A DNA stretch of 64,000 bases, from positions 53,052,435 to 53,116,434 of the forward strand of contig NC_066317.1 in the NCBI RefSeq assembly GCF_022539315.1, given 5' to 3'. Source of the DNA: Serinus canaria. Its lineage: Eukaryota > Chordata > Aves > Passeriformes > Fringillidae. The translations under genes and the position numbers were made by a program. The notes below the pieces were generated by a model. It was not told where the DNA came from. It did no database searches and saw only the letters and a list, made by a program, of their open reading frames with translations. Below, piece by piece: positions 1 through 43,749 of the stretch; position 1 is the stretch's first letter; each line of letters starts with the position of its first letter.

Positions 1-734
1 CAAACAACTTTGTCCAGAAAGATGACAAACATCGTTAGGAATAACACTCTGCCTATACATTTTTCAAAGCATACAGCATCCTGCACTGACCTTTAAAATG
101 CTGTGCGTCATAATTCTACTTACTTAACTACATTTTCTCCAAGTTGAGTCTGTTTTGCCTACAAAAGTAACTGGTAAGAAATCTCCTTGTGTTTATCAAG
201 ACCCACCAGCTCTGTTACTCTCTTTACTCCCCTTGTCCAGTGGTGGAGCAGGAGTAAGAATGGCCAGGGGGACACAACTGGCAGGCAGCCAAGGTACCTT
301 CCATACACACTTGCGAAACAATAAAAAATAGCACAAATTGGTTTGAATTTTTTAATGTACAAATTTACATTCACCATGTTGTAACTTTCAAACTAGAGAG
401 GAAATTGCAGCAGTCTGCATGATTTATTCTATCCATAATTTACAAGCATACAGATTAGAAGAAAATCCTTTTTCCTTTTCTCAAGGAAATAAATATTTCA
501 TTTCTACACTCAATAATCATTCAGCTTTCTAACAGTCTGTGAGCTACACACCAGCATTCTCTCAAAACTAGCATGTTTTTGTCTCTTGGGATTCCAACCA
601 GTAGCCTTTGTTGCTCCTCATGTGCTCACACAGCATATTCAGAATTCTGCTCCAGCAACACCTAAAGACACACTTCAGTGAAAGAAGCAGCTGAAGACGT
701 CCATCTTCAGTTCTGCAATACGCCCAGCTGCCAA
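1..734 (-). other. SMIM20: SMIM20 3' UTR and possible 3' flank
   Basis: AT-rich sequence directly after the SMIM20 stop, with no other gene visible. An AATAAA on the minus strand (TTTATT at 423-428) is a possible polyadenylation signal, but the true transcript end cannot be fixed and may lie outside the window. Confidence 0.5.
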
Positions 735-772
735 TTACTTTCTTCCAAATGGATCCGACCACACTTTTAACC
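735..772 (-). CDS. SMIM20: SMIM20 coding exon 3 (terminal)
   Basis: Only 38 coding nt. After the TTTGTAG acceptor, GG completes the split Gly codon, then [11 protein letters not shown] and TAA. The exon is too short for ORF-length gene finding and was identified by matching the conserved phoenixin C-terminus and checking the splice phase. Confidence 0.93.
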
Positions 773-3700
773 CTACAAATCAAACATCAGAATAGCAGCT
801 GTTGATAACTTAGACTGTTGGAGAAAAAAAACCAGGTTTGCTACTCCAGCTTTGTGTGTTATGAACAGTGGAAGAAGCCAACAATTTCTGCACTGAATTT
901 GCAACTTGCAAAACTTGCAAAAATATACAGAAAAACAACCTCATCTTGATCTTAAACTTCAGATAATGAAAAAATCTATGACATTCATAGGTGAGGTGCT
1001 CTAAAATTGTTGGATCATTTAGAACTGCACCTTAAATTTGTGCTTAAAAACTACACTTAAATTTGTCTAGGCTTCCTTTTCAACTAATGGATTTTGTAAC
1101 TTAGCAGCAGCTAAATTCAGATGAAGAGAAGTTACACTAAGAAGAACTGGTCATTAAGTACCTGCATCTTGGACAAATGAGCCAGTCCAGTCCTCTCAAA
1201 TGTTTAGTAAAAAAAGACAGGTTTACAAGACCTCTATTTCACAATACCCTCCCTACTTCTCATCAGCACTTCCCCCAGTTCCCTGGAAAGAAAGTCCTGC
1301 AGTAATGATCTAACCAATGTGTGTAATAAGGTCATGGCTTTAATCCTGTTTGATTTTCACCTGCTGCTGATGATAGGCTTTTTCAAAAACAAAAATACCC
1401 TTTAACATATTCAGATATTACATGTTTTATCAAGACAGGCACTCTTACATCTTTAATCAAGAAATGCCAGCCTTGAGTAGACACTCCATTTAACATTATA
1501 AAAAAATGAACTATCAAGGCTAGTCTGCTAGACTTAAATTTTACTTCCCTCACATGCTTTTCTAAGCCTTCCACTGTCAACAGCAAGGACCCAAAAGCTA
1601 TTAGCACTACATTCCAAATTTTCCTTCACATGTAGTGGATTTCTGCATGGCCCATCCATCCATGAAGCCAGAAAGCACTGCCAAAGCGCTGAAGAACTGT
1701 GTTTCAGCAGTATTCCACAAAACTAGGGTGCAACATTGTTCTTTATAGCCACAGCTCAGCCTATCCATGGCTTTTGCTTGCTCTGAGCTGGTTCAGAAGT
1801 GGAAACTGGCCTCTATTTAACAAAGTGGGAAGACAACAGAAACTATGCAACTTATTTGGCTAGTTAAGTCACTTTAAGATGAGTTTCATTAAAACCGTAA
1901 TTTTTCAGTGAGGAATTAGCCTGAAAAAATAATTTAATGGCAAGTTTATTAAGTATGTTTTCACTGAATGTATTCCTCATTGTATTATTTAAATCCATAT
2001 AAATATTGAAGCCTTACTTCAAGAGAGTCTTTAAAACAATCAATGCAAACACATAAATCAAGTGTACCTGCAGGCTGAATATCCTCTTGAACAATACCAG
2101 CTCGGTTAATTGACTGTTCATTCTCTGGAAAACAGAACAGAAAGGATACTACTAAAAAAAAAAAAGAAAATAGCAGATATCTTGATTGCACCCAATAAAA
2201 TAATATTGAAAATTTTATTAACTTGAGATACTACACAATAAAATTCTGTTAAGTATCTACCTACAGAATGCAAATGTAGTATTCCTACTTCATTGAGAAA
2301 CTAATAGCTAGTGTGTTTTGAGAGATTACAAACAATATGATAATCATCCTCAAACAATGCCTACTGTTTAATAAAGATGCCAAAACACCTGCCATGGTCC
2401 CAGCACTTAAGGAATGACTAGTACTTTTAGAAGCTCATTCATATGCTCAACATAAAACTAGTCAAAAGATTTTTTCTTCTTCTGGGCAACTCCCATTTTC
2501 AGGCCCTGAAAGATCTTGCAAACAGATTTCATGACAGTACCTACAAAATTACTGCCTGTAAACTTTGTGAAATTCAGCACCTGAGGGATATTTTCCCAGA
2601 CACTGGGCCTGTCTCAGGCTTTGCTTTTTTCTTTGAAAGATTTAACCACTTCCACAAAGAGAAATGGAGAAAACTATACTATTTCCCTTACTAAATGCTC
2701 CCCCTTTTCTTCCATTTCCAGTTATGCACTTCACCACCGCAGCGCTACTCTGAAGCAGGAAGTCAAAGCTCAGGTGGATTCACCTTTTGCCCCCACCACT
2801 GAACTTCTGAGGCCTTTAAAAACCTGCAGGGTGCATATTCCCAAAGGAAGCTCAGAACTAAACTCACTTTAAAACTGAAATTTTTCATTATCCTGTCCCA
2901 CTGGGAATGTACTGGCACTACATGTTATCAGGCTGTCTAGGTAGAACCCTAATGCTTCCTGAAACTAGCAGTGTATCACAGTAATTGATTCTCCTTGCAA
3001 GGGGACAGGCACAAGAGGCAAATCCAGGTTCTCCAGTTCTGTTCACTGAGCATGGTAATTCCATTTCATCCTTTTTAGCAGACAAAATCTCAGGGACCTG
3101 TCTAATTTCAAAGAAAAAGACACAAAACCCAGAAAGGGAGAACAGAATGGATTAGGGCAACAAAGGAGACTTCCTTCACAAAGAGCAGCTGTCAAGCCAC
3201 TGTTTTAGTTAACCCATGTGGAAAAGGCCCGTGCTGACATCCTCAAAGTTTCATCATTGCCACTAAACTGCAGTCTTTTTTAAAGCTAGATACTGACAAG
3301 AAAATATTAGAAACAGCAAAGCCACAAACTGAGGTACTAAAACCCTACAAAATTTTAACATTTCTCTATTAAATTAGGTCAAACTCCTCTGTGCAAAATT
3401 TACAGTTCATATCAACAATTTGATTATATATAGTTTTTCCAAGTAGCTTTCATTTTACTTGTTAAATTACAAGGAACTTCTCTGAAGATGTTTGAGAATT
3501 GTGCAGTAAAGTCTTCTTCCAGAACGTTAAGGTACTTCACTTGTATAGAATTTGGGAGATACACAAGAAAAACAAGAGTGAAGAAAGAAAAGCTATCATT
3601 TCATGTTTACATAATGCAATGTCACTCCAGGTAACTAATATTCATTCTTGCCTTTTGCATGATTAATCTGCGATGCTAGTTAGAACACCCAAGTTTTGGG

Positions 3701-5517
3701 ACACAGCATCCCCAAACTGAGAAATACTGAGCATTCTCTCACAGCTCAAGCCAACAGAGGGCAGGAGCTTCTACAGAAGCTGTCATCCAGCTTACTGTAC
3801 TCAGAAAATCCTCTGTATTCCTAAGGTTAAACACTTGGGTTCAAACACCACAACCGTGATAGAACACAGTCTTGCCTCAAGTATTGTGATAACAAATGCT
3901 TGTGCCTCTCCTACTGCAGTGATGAGCATCAAGAAAAGCTCCTTGGAAATGAATAAAAATGATAGCAGATGGAGAATCAGCACCAGGCAATAAGTTTAGA
4001 ATCAGCTATCAAATCACAAGTTTGTGCACTTGCTAACTGTGCATCAACTCAATCATTCTATGTCCTAAATAGAGATAAAAAATCTCTAAACTGATAGGGA
4101 ACATCTACTCACATAATTTGCAAGTACAAAGGAACTACCATTGATCCACTAGTTCTGTCCTTTCCTGCCAAGACACATTTCTAATATAGTATTTGTGGGA
4201 AGTATAGCATAAGCAAAAAAGATTTAGTAATAATGTTTTCAAAGGGAACACAGAGAAGGAAACATAATCATAGGAAGTTTCACAAACATAGCATCCTTGA
4301 ATAAAAACTTACTTGTAAGTTAAATTTTACTTGACCTCTGATGCAAAATTAAAGCCCCTCCAATAAGATCAGTAAGTTTAACCTTTTTTCTTTTTCCTTC
4401 CTAGAAATTTTCAGTTGTCTTGGCAGATTAACCACATATATCTTCATGTTATTGGCTTGCTTAGTCTCATAAAGATTAAAGTGGAGGGGGCAAGGCTGGT
4501 TGCACCAGAACTCTTCCCCCATTTCCTTCAGCACTATCTCACAGAAGCTGAGGAGGAGTAATGGGTGCTCCCCCTACGGAGCACCGGCCTGGAGCTGCTG
4601 AGGCTTCACACCTGGAGCTGCAGGTGCCTTTGGGGGCTTGGCAGGTTTTCCTAGCAGGAAAGTGGGATTTTCCTCAGGAGTCAGTTTCAGAGACTCTGCA
4701 GAAACTGGCTGCCAAGTTTTAAGTTAGATTTTCAATTGCAGCTGGAAAACAGAACTCGAACAGCTCACAGAGTCATTGAACAGTCTGGGCTGGAAGGGAC
4801 TTTTAAAGATCATCTAGCCAGCCTCTCTGGCACTGAGCAGGGACATCTTCAGCTAGATGAAGTTGCTCAGAGCCCTGTCCAACCTGCACCAACACACCAC
4901 TCCTCTGGGCAATCTGTTCTAGTGGTTCACCACCACCACCATAAAAAATGTATTCCTTCTATTTACTCTGTATTTACTCTGTTTCCTTTAAAACCATTAT
5001 CTCTAGTCCTACTGCAACAAGGCCTACTAAAAAGCCCGCCCCAGCTATCTTACAAGCTCTCTTTAAGCGTTCTACAAGGTTTTTCTGAAGCCTTCTCTTC
5101 TCCAAGCTGAAGAACCCCAACTCTCTCAGCCTTTCTGCACAGAAGAGGTGCTCCATCTCTCTGATCTCAATTTCTGCAACTGTGTCTCAATCCTCTAAGG
5201 AGCAGCTGAAGGATGTTCTTAATCACGTGCTGGCCAATGACTTGAAATAAGAGTAACGGCGAGCTGTATTATTTTGTTTTCAGGTATCTCCTAGACGAGC
5301 AGGAAGCCCCTCGGGAGTCACTCACCGAGCAGCAGCCCCAGCATACCCCCAAGCCCAGGCACAGACCGGGCCATAGCCCAGCCAGCTTCCCCCCGCGCAC
5401 AGACTCACTGTACTCCTCCGGCAGCAGCAGCGGCCGGAAATAAATGGGGTAAAAGGCGGCTCCCACCATGGCCACGAAGGCGCCGAAGATGCCGAGCGTG
5501 CGGGAGAGCGCGGCCAT
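735..5517 (-). CDS. SMIM20: SMIM20 (MITRAC7), phoenixin precursor; complete, 3 coding exons
   Basis: Joining 5409-5517, 2068-2124 and 735-772 on the minus strand gives 67 codons plus TAA, the same length as human SMIM20. Visible features: a hydrophobic segment at residues 8-30 containing [11 protein letters not shown], nearly identical to the human protein; the [13 protein letters not shown] stretch; and the phoenixin region ending [11 protein letters not shown], where Gly plus basic residues is a C-terminal amidation signal. The family is known as an inner mitochondrial membrane protein that assists COX1 during complex IV assembly, and as the source of phoenixin-14 and phoenixin-20, ligands proposed for GPR173. 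The start at 5517 has a strong context (G at -3, G at +4) and matches the family length. An in-frame ATG at 5652 would add 45 residues of CpG-island translation and is not favoured. Both introns are GT-AG with phase 1 junctions. The gene diverges from SEL1L3. Confidence 0.95.
2068..2124 (-). CDS. SMIM20: SMIM20 coding exon 2
   Basis: A 57 nt exon after a TTTTCCAG acceptor and before a GTACAC donor. It encodes [19 protein letters not shown] plus the first base of Gly. The Arg before AGIV is the known cleavage site that frees phoenixin-20. The first five residues of phoenixin-14 (DIQPA) are here, against DVQPP in human. Confidence 0.95.
4766..5215 (-). repeat. CR1 LINE 3' fragment in SMIM20 intron 1
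   Basis: Reads as a reverse-oriented CR1 3' end. On the plus strand it begins with the complement of the tail (GAGTCATTGAACAGTCTGGG, then CTGGAAGGGAC and AAAGATCATCTAG). It continues through GCTCAGAGCCCTGTCCAACCT and ends in AGCTGAAGAACCCCAACTCT and CTCAGCCTTTCTGCACAGAAG. Some internal sequence is diverged. Edges are approximate. Confidence 0.85.
5409..5517 (-). CDS. SMIM20: SMIM20 coding exon 1
   Basis: Encodes residues 1-36 plus one base: start [14 protein letters not shown], then the membrane segment and [13 protein letters not shown]. The donor is GTGAGT at 5408 downward. The exon lies inside the CpG island. Confidence 0.95.
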
Positions 5518-6116
5518 GGCCCGGCGGACGCGGCGCGGGGCCTGCGCGGGACCTTCCGGGGCACGGAGCAGCGGCGCGGCACCGCCCGGCCCGCCGGGAT
5601 GGCGCCCCCGCGCGGCCGGCGGGGCGCAGCGCTGGCACAGGGCCGGTGTCACCGCGCTGTCAGCCCGGCCCGGGCAGCCCGAGATGGTGCGCCCCAGTCC
5701 CGCCGCCCCGCCCTAAAGCGCCTCGCCCGACAGCGGGAGGTGTCCCGGCCCGGCACTGCGCCGGTAGCGCAGCGCCGAGGCGGGAGGGCGGGGGCCACCG
5801 CGGAGCCGCCAAGGGAGTGGGCGGGCGCGGCCCTGCGCGGGGATCCGTCCCGGGCGCGCCGCTCCCAGGCCGCCGCCCGGCGCCTGCTGCACGGAGCTGC
5901 GAGGAGCCGTCAAGGAGCTGCGCGGCACGGCCGGGGCTCGGCTTCTTCTGGCCCAGCCCCTCCGCACCTGCGGCGGCGGAGCGGGGCCCTGCCCTGCCCT
6001 GCCCTGCCCTGCCCGGGCGGCGGCCCCTCCTCCAGGAAGCCGGATCTGCCGCATCCTTGTCGCCGGGCCGGCCGCGCAGTCCCCGCCGCGCTGGGCACCA
6101 TCGCAGCAGCAGCAGC

Positions 6117-37870
<31,754 letters not shown>

Positions 37871-38985
37871 AGTGTAGTTTTCTTAAGGTTGACACCCATT
37901 GGGAAGACAGGATATGAGCAACTACAAATCTAAGAACTGGCAGCCAACCCTGTACATGGCATTAATAATGCAGCCCAACAGCTGAAGTTGTTGGGAAGTT
38001 CAGTAATCTGACTTCTCCACTATAGAGGAAAACCATCCCTATAATTTATTTAACTCCAAACAGATGGTGCAGATTATCTCACTATACCCAACACACGATC
38101 ATACTGTATGTCATGGAAGGACCTGGAAAGAAACCTGCCAAGTCTGTGCCTAATTGAAAAATAAGCAAACATCCCACAGGTTTTAATGAAGTTTTACTTA
38201 CACGTCTAATCTCTTATTAAATTGCTTTTACTGCATTTGAGCTTATTTATTGGTGAAATTAGCAAAGTTGTCCGAGTCTGAATCATTGAAATTACATAAA
38301 AGTGAAACCCAGTCACCCATACTTTCCAAGTTCCATGGAAACCAGTCAGGACTTCAGTACATGCAATGTAAAAATGAGTTTTTTGGCATTTTATATTCCA
38401 TGCCGATTTTTCAATGTGAAAAGTGTTTTGTTTTGAAAGAAAACACACCAGGAATATTTGCAATATGGTCATAGCATATTAGTTATGATTGCTAAGTTTT
38501 AGTGAAAGTTTTACAAGCATCCACATTTCCTGGTGGACACAACAAAATGTTTCTCTTCCTGCCAAGAGCCACTAATTAGAGAGAGGAGATCCCCAATGAA
38601 TAAATAATATTTAAGTGTGATCAGGTGCCACAAAGTGAATAAAAAATTATTTTTGTATTCTTCTGTAAATAACACTGGCAAGGATTTATTTCCTGATCTC
38701 TAATGACTCTAAAAGACACATATTTAAGTGACAATTTATTTGATAAATGTTGGATGGGACATATGGATAACATGTATGGAGTGCAAATACCTTCTATCTG
38801 ATTTAAAGTTGTCTGTAAAGCGGCTGTAGGAAGGGTGTAACCTTTACAGCTGTTGTGCAGTCACCTCTGCAGAATGATGTAGATCCCAGACTATAAATTG
38901 CATCAATCTATGCATTATTGAGGGTTAAATCCACTTGCCTTGCACTACATTATTTACTCTTGTAAATAAAAATATTTTTTTAATT
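37871..38985 (+). other. SEL1L3: SEL1L3 3' UTR
   Basis: AT-rich sequence downstream of the stop. An AATAAA at 38965-38970 is the likely main polyadenylation signal. An earlier AATAAA near 38638 is a possible alternative. No other gene is visible here. Confidence 0.6.
38965..38970 (+). promoter_or_regulatory. candidate SEL1L3 polyadenylation signal AATAAA
   Basis: Canonical hexamer within TGTAAATAAA, followed by a T-rich stretch, about 1.1 kb after the stop codon. Confidence 0.5.
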
Positions 38986-38989
38986 CAGC

Positions 38990-41900
38990 CTGTATGTGGA
39001 GGAATTTCTTTTAAAGCACCTCTTGGATGAAATACTGTCTTGCTGTTGCAATCTCTCAAGATCATTATTTACATGTCTGTTTTCTTAGCTTCAAATGAGA
39101 CAATCAACTTTCATTTTCTTTGAGGAATACAGTCTTCTCACAGAGCAAACCTGGAATAATTTGTTTTGTTTTTCAAAACAAAAGAGTAAGGTGTAGGAAG
39201 TTTCAGTAAGAAAAGAATGATTTAAAAGGAAAAAATCTTTGACCTTCAAAATAGATTTTTTTATTTCTATATAAATGTCTATACATACATATCACCAAGG
39301 CATGTTTCACTTACGGAAAACTGAAAATTCAAAAGTGTTGAGAGAAGAGTTGATGCTTTGAGGCAGCAGCTCCCTTGACAAGTCATGGGATAAAAATGAA
39401 GATGTTGAAGCTCCTCCCCCTCCCGCTGAGAAAGTAAATTGTGTTTCACATTACCAAGTTACTGAGTTTTTCATTTATTTGATCAAGAACTGCGCAAAGA
39501 ATACTTTTTGTTCTTAGTACAGTTGTAGATAGATATTTTGTTCTTCCTATGTATAGGTAGGTATTTTAATGTGTTAGAAAGGAGCTTGACTTTTACATAC
39601 TAAACTGTTGTACTCACTGGGGTTAGATTATGTGTATTTGATATCCATTGCAAATGGTCCCCTTTATTTTTGAGTCTGTTTTGAGTTGCTGTTTTGTGCA
39701 GCTAAATTTGATCAAATTCCTTAACGCAAAGATTTGGCTCAGGATCTCAGGATCCCTCTCGACTGTATTTTTGTCACCTAATAAATGAAGACTGTGCATC
39801 TGTATTAAGACTGGAGCAGGTTATATGGTAAACCCAGAAGCATTGCAGAAAGTCAAGTGTAGCCCTTGAAGACAAGCAGACAAATGTCACAACATAGGCA
39901 CAGTGTTAGGTTAGGTAGCAAATGGCACGCATAGGTAGATGTTCACAAAATAATATTTGGGCCTACATAAGACAAATCTTGCTTATAGTTAGCTACACAT
40001 TAAAGGTGTATTTTGCTACAAATGTCACATGTAGCAAAACTGAAGCCCCTGGTGAAGTACTAATCCCATAGGCATTTGTCAGTGGTGGTGTGATTGCAGC
40101 CCATGTGTTGCAATCTGGGAGTTCTCCAAGCAGCAGTGGAGTAGATTGAGTAAACCAGTAAATACTGGTCAGAGTTAAGTGTTAGCACTCCAGCACACTC
40201 TGTTTTCCTCACTAAAGCCCATGTTCTGAACTCTAGTAATTAACTAATTTGAAGAGTTCTGCCAAAACACAATTTAACATCTATATTTCAAAAGGCAATT
40301 GCTGAAGCTGCAATATATTTCATGACGCCAGCAGTTAATAGTTCCATCTTTGTTTATCGTTACCTATTACATCAGAAGCTCTACCAAAGTATTTTAAGAT
40401 AAGCAGCTCTTCACAATAAACTGGCAATCCTGAAGGCTAAAATAATATTAGTTACATTATTGTCCTTCACATCTTATACAAGCCAGGGGGCTATTGACAA
40501 TGTAGAGAATCAACCAATTCCCAGTAAGAAAGAGAATGGTTGTTTACACAAAGCAGCTACATAGTTTGCTACATCCACAAGGAAAGCAGGGAGAGAAGGG
40601 AAAAAGAGTTACTGCATCAAGAATTATTTTTCATAAATTGAAACATGATCACTGAAGATCATTTCTGCAGCCCAAGTTGAATATTCAGGGTGGGAATGAG
40701 GAAATAATAAATCACAGTTGTAGAGCTGAAGTGCTCTATATAGTTTGTTTATAAACATCAGATGGAAGTCCAGCCATCTGAACAATGCAGGTCATGCATA
40801 AAGCAGGGTAAGTGCTGACCATTTTTCTTTCTTCCTCGGTTCTGCTCAGAAACATCTCTAGCAAATAAATTATGGACAAGAAAGAATTTCAGAAGGGTTA
40901 TTTACAAAATAGTTGCCAAATTATCTAAAATGAATGCAGTTTACACCAAATAAATGGATTTGTGTTTTACAGAAAGTGACAGGGGAGAGAGGTTGGACAT
41001 GCAATGTATCAAAGTGCTGTGGGAAGAAGGGAGAATCAGGTGGGTGAAGATAAGCTAAGAAAAAGAAGTCAATGTTGAGCAGTTCAGAGTAGTTACCAAC
41101 TACAGCTTTATGAAGAAAACAATTCAGACCAGTTATGAAAGATTTACATCTATGCTGAGAAGTTTGTTCAGCTCTGAATTACAGAGGGTAGGGTAGTAGC
41201 AGGACAGCACCAAATGTGAGGGGCATCCATATGGGAGTGACTGACCACTGGCTGCATGGTTGCTTCCCAGAACATACAGTGAAGAGCTTTGCATCCCAAT
41301 AAATAAGCATGGGGATGGACCTAAAGCTCTCTATTAATACCTTCCATATCAATGTCAATACTTAGTGATAGAGGGGACACTTGTGAATTAATCCTGGTAT
41401 ACTGATTACATATTATAAACATACCCTTTGCTGGTATTTTTATATTCCCATTTGAAACACTGGAAAAGCATAGATGATGTTTAAAAACCACATGAGAAAC
41501 CTGGATTATCTGTGAAGAGAATTGATTTATAGCAGATTCTTGTCTGTGTAAGCTGCCCCATTGACTAATGGACTGTGACGTTTAACACTGGCTGTTGACC
41601 CTTATCCTGAATGAAAGATAGCACAAAGGCATGAAACAAGTTGAATAAGCTTTGGCAGAGGAATTCCATCCATAGACTCTCGCCTTCCTCTATAAATGTG
41701 TGAACTCTATTAAAAGACAGGGATGTAGGAGAACAAAAATAAATGTATGTTGAAGAACAAAATTATTGGATGTAGGAGAACAAAAATAAAAGGCTGGGTT
41801 TTTTAAAGAAAAAGCCCAAGGATAAGAAAATTAAAGAATGCCAAAGGGAATCTGAGCATGGATCAATTTCTTATGCTGTCTTCTAAGATGTAGGAGACAA

Positions 41901-43749
41901 GAACATTTACTGGATAATCAACAGAAAATTGTAAATAAAGAAAACACAGCATCTGGAATATAGATGTCTTGGAAATGCATCACAGCATCACAGCCTCATT
42001 ATTTATCTAAATACCTAATTCCTGTGCCAGGAGACTTCATGATATTCGCAATAAGGAAAGTGAGTCTATAGCTAATTAGAAAATCAGACCAGATAAGGAG
42101 AAATGAGTAACCCAAATGGAAAGGGAAAGATACTTGCATTATTGCAGTATCTCCTTATGTAACTGTCTAAGCAAGGAAAAAAAACCAAACCCCACAACCA
42201 AACCAAAGAAGCCAAATCACCTGCAGCAGATTAGATATTCTGAGGCTCTGATGTTCCAAACTGAAATTGCACCAACAGTGCTGAGTGCCTGTTGACTTAA
42301 GGGACTTGAGTTATTTGACAAGTGCTATCAGATACCCATCCACCTTTGGGCATCTAAATAACCTCTTAGAAGAAAACTGGCTACAACAGCTTTGTTTATA
42401 ACTGTTCAGGGACCTTTCTGTTAACATATTCCTTGACCTTGCTTCCCTCCCCAGTCTACATTTTTTGATTTCTGTTGTTTCTTTTGTTTGTCCGCACTGA
42501 CCTCTCCTTAATCACTCATGAACTGTCTAGATAGCTCCTAATGCTTAGCATTGCTATCTGCTCTTATTGGTTGTGCCAGGTGAGCAGGGAAAGGCCCAAG
42601 CCCATTAGCAAACCTAGCACCCTTTTTTGATAGTCTGCCAAGGCATGAACTGAGATACCTGCTTGGCATTATCTGTCCATTACAGCATGTGCTGAGAAAT
42701 TGATTTATGCAGCAATAGAGCAAATTACAAGCAAATCTCCCTAGGTAGACTAGTAATGATAAACTAACCAAGGCCAGGCTCTGCTGTCTGGTTGTGATGA
42801 GTTAAACTTTTCCTGTGAACCCGTTTATCTCATCTGTTGCTTCTTGGACCAGTCTTGGTCCATAAAGCCCCCAAATGGTGCCCAGCCATTGTCTAGGAGG
42901 ATTCCTCCCAAGTGGGCTTGAACTAGGTCAAGCAGCACACGCCCAAATAGCTAAGATAGTCATAACCCAGTGCCCAAGCATATCCTTCAGACCTGGTTCA
43001 GTTCAGTTGTGCAGATAAACCAAGACTCTTTGCCTCTCTTACAGGCCATGCAAGGCTCCATTCCACCCCCGAGCAATGACTGAGGTTAGTCTTTCCAATT
43101 TCACCAGCCTGTTTATCCGTGTGAGCCTTCCAGCAGCCCTAGCATGGTCAGAGCTGTTTTGAAGGCTTGCTTTCTTGATAGAAGTGTGCTCAGCCTGTGT
43201 TTGTAGAACTCAGGACAATCTTTCTGAATAACACCAGTACTGGCTAACAGGAATGAGAAATTAGCGTCTCCACTCATGTTTGTCCTGTTTCATGAAGACC
43301 AAATTTTAGTTTTCTCCTTCTCCTCTGCAGAGTTAGAAATGGCAATAACACTGACCCTATTTCCTTGTCCCATATCTGCTCTGTCTCTGTCATACCCAGC
43401 TGACAAGGTTTAGAAGCTCTTATCTCTCATCAGTCCTGCATTGCTCTTCCAAGACAGCTGCAGTTGGACATGGATAGCCTTTCCAGTTTAATTTTTGAGT
43501 TAAACACAGTATGCTAGTCCCAGAAAACAAGTTAACCTTTGCAGTTCAGTTGTGTACAATACCAGCAGGGGAAACCCAGATACACCTGCTTCAAAGTAGA
43601 AAACTCTAGGCTGGTTCATTAAACAAATATTAGAAGTCACAGAGGATCAGCTAGCCTGATCAGGAGAAGGAAGTGGGTGAAGCATTCTACTGGCAGCTGT
43701 AAGTAGTCTCAAAATCACAGACACTAGTTCCTGTGAGTGAGTTTAACTA
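38990..43749. other. Intergenic spacer, proximal part; no gene seen
   Basis: AT-rich sequence downstream of SEL1L3. No coding exon, RNA gene or clear transposon recognised. Contains only a 23-bp direct repeat pair near 41721-41790 and A-rich stretches. Confidence 0.55.
41721..41790 (+). repeat. 23-bp direct repeats 47 bp apart
   Basis: GGATGTAGGAGAACAAAAAT followed by AAA occurs at 41721-41743 and again at 41768-41790. A weaker third match, GATGTAGGAGACAAGAACA, lies near 41886. Confidence 0.85.
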
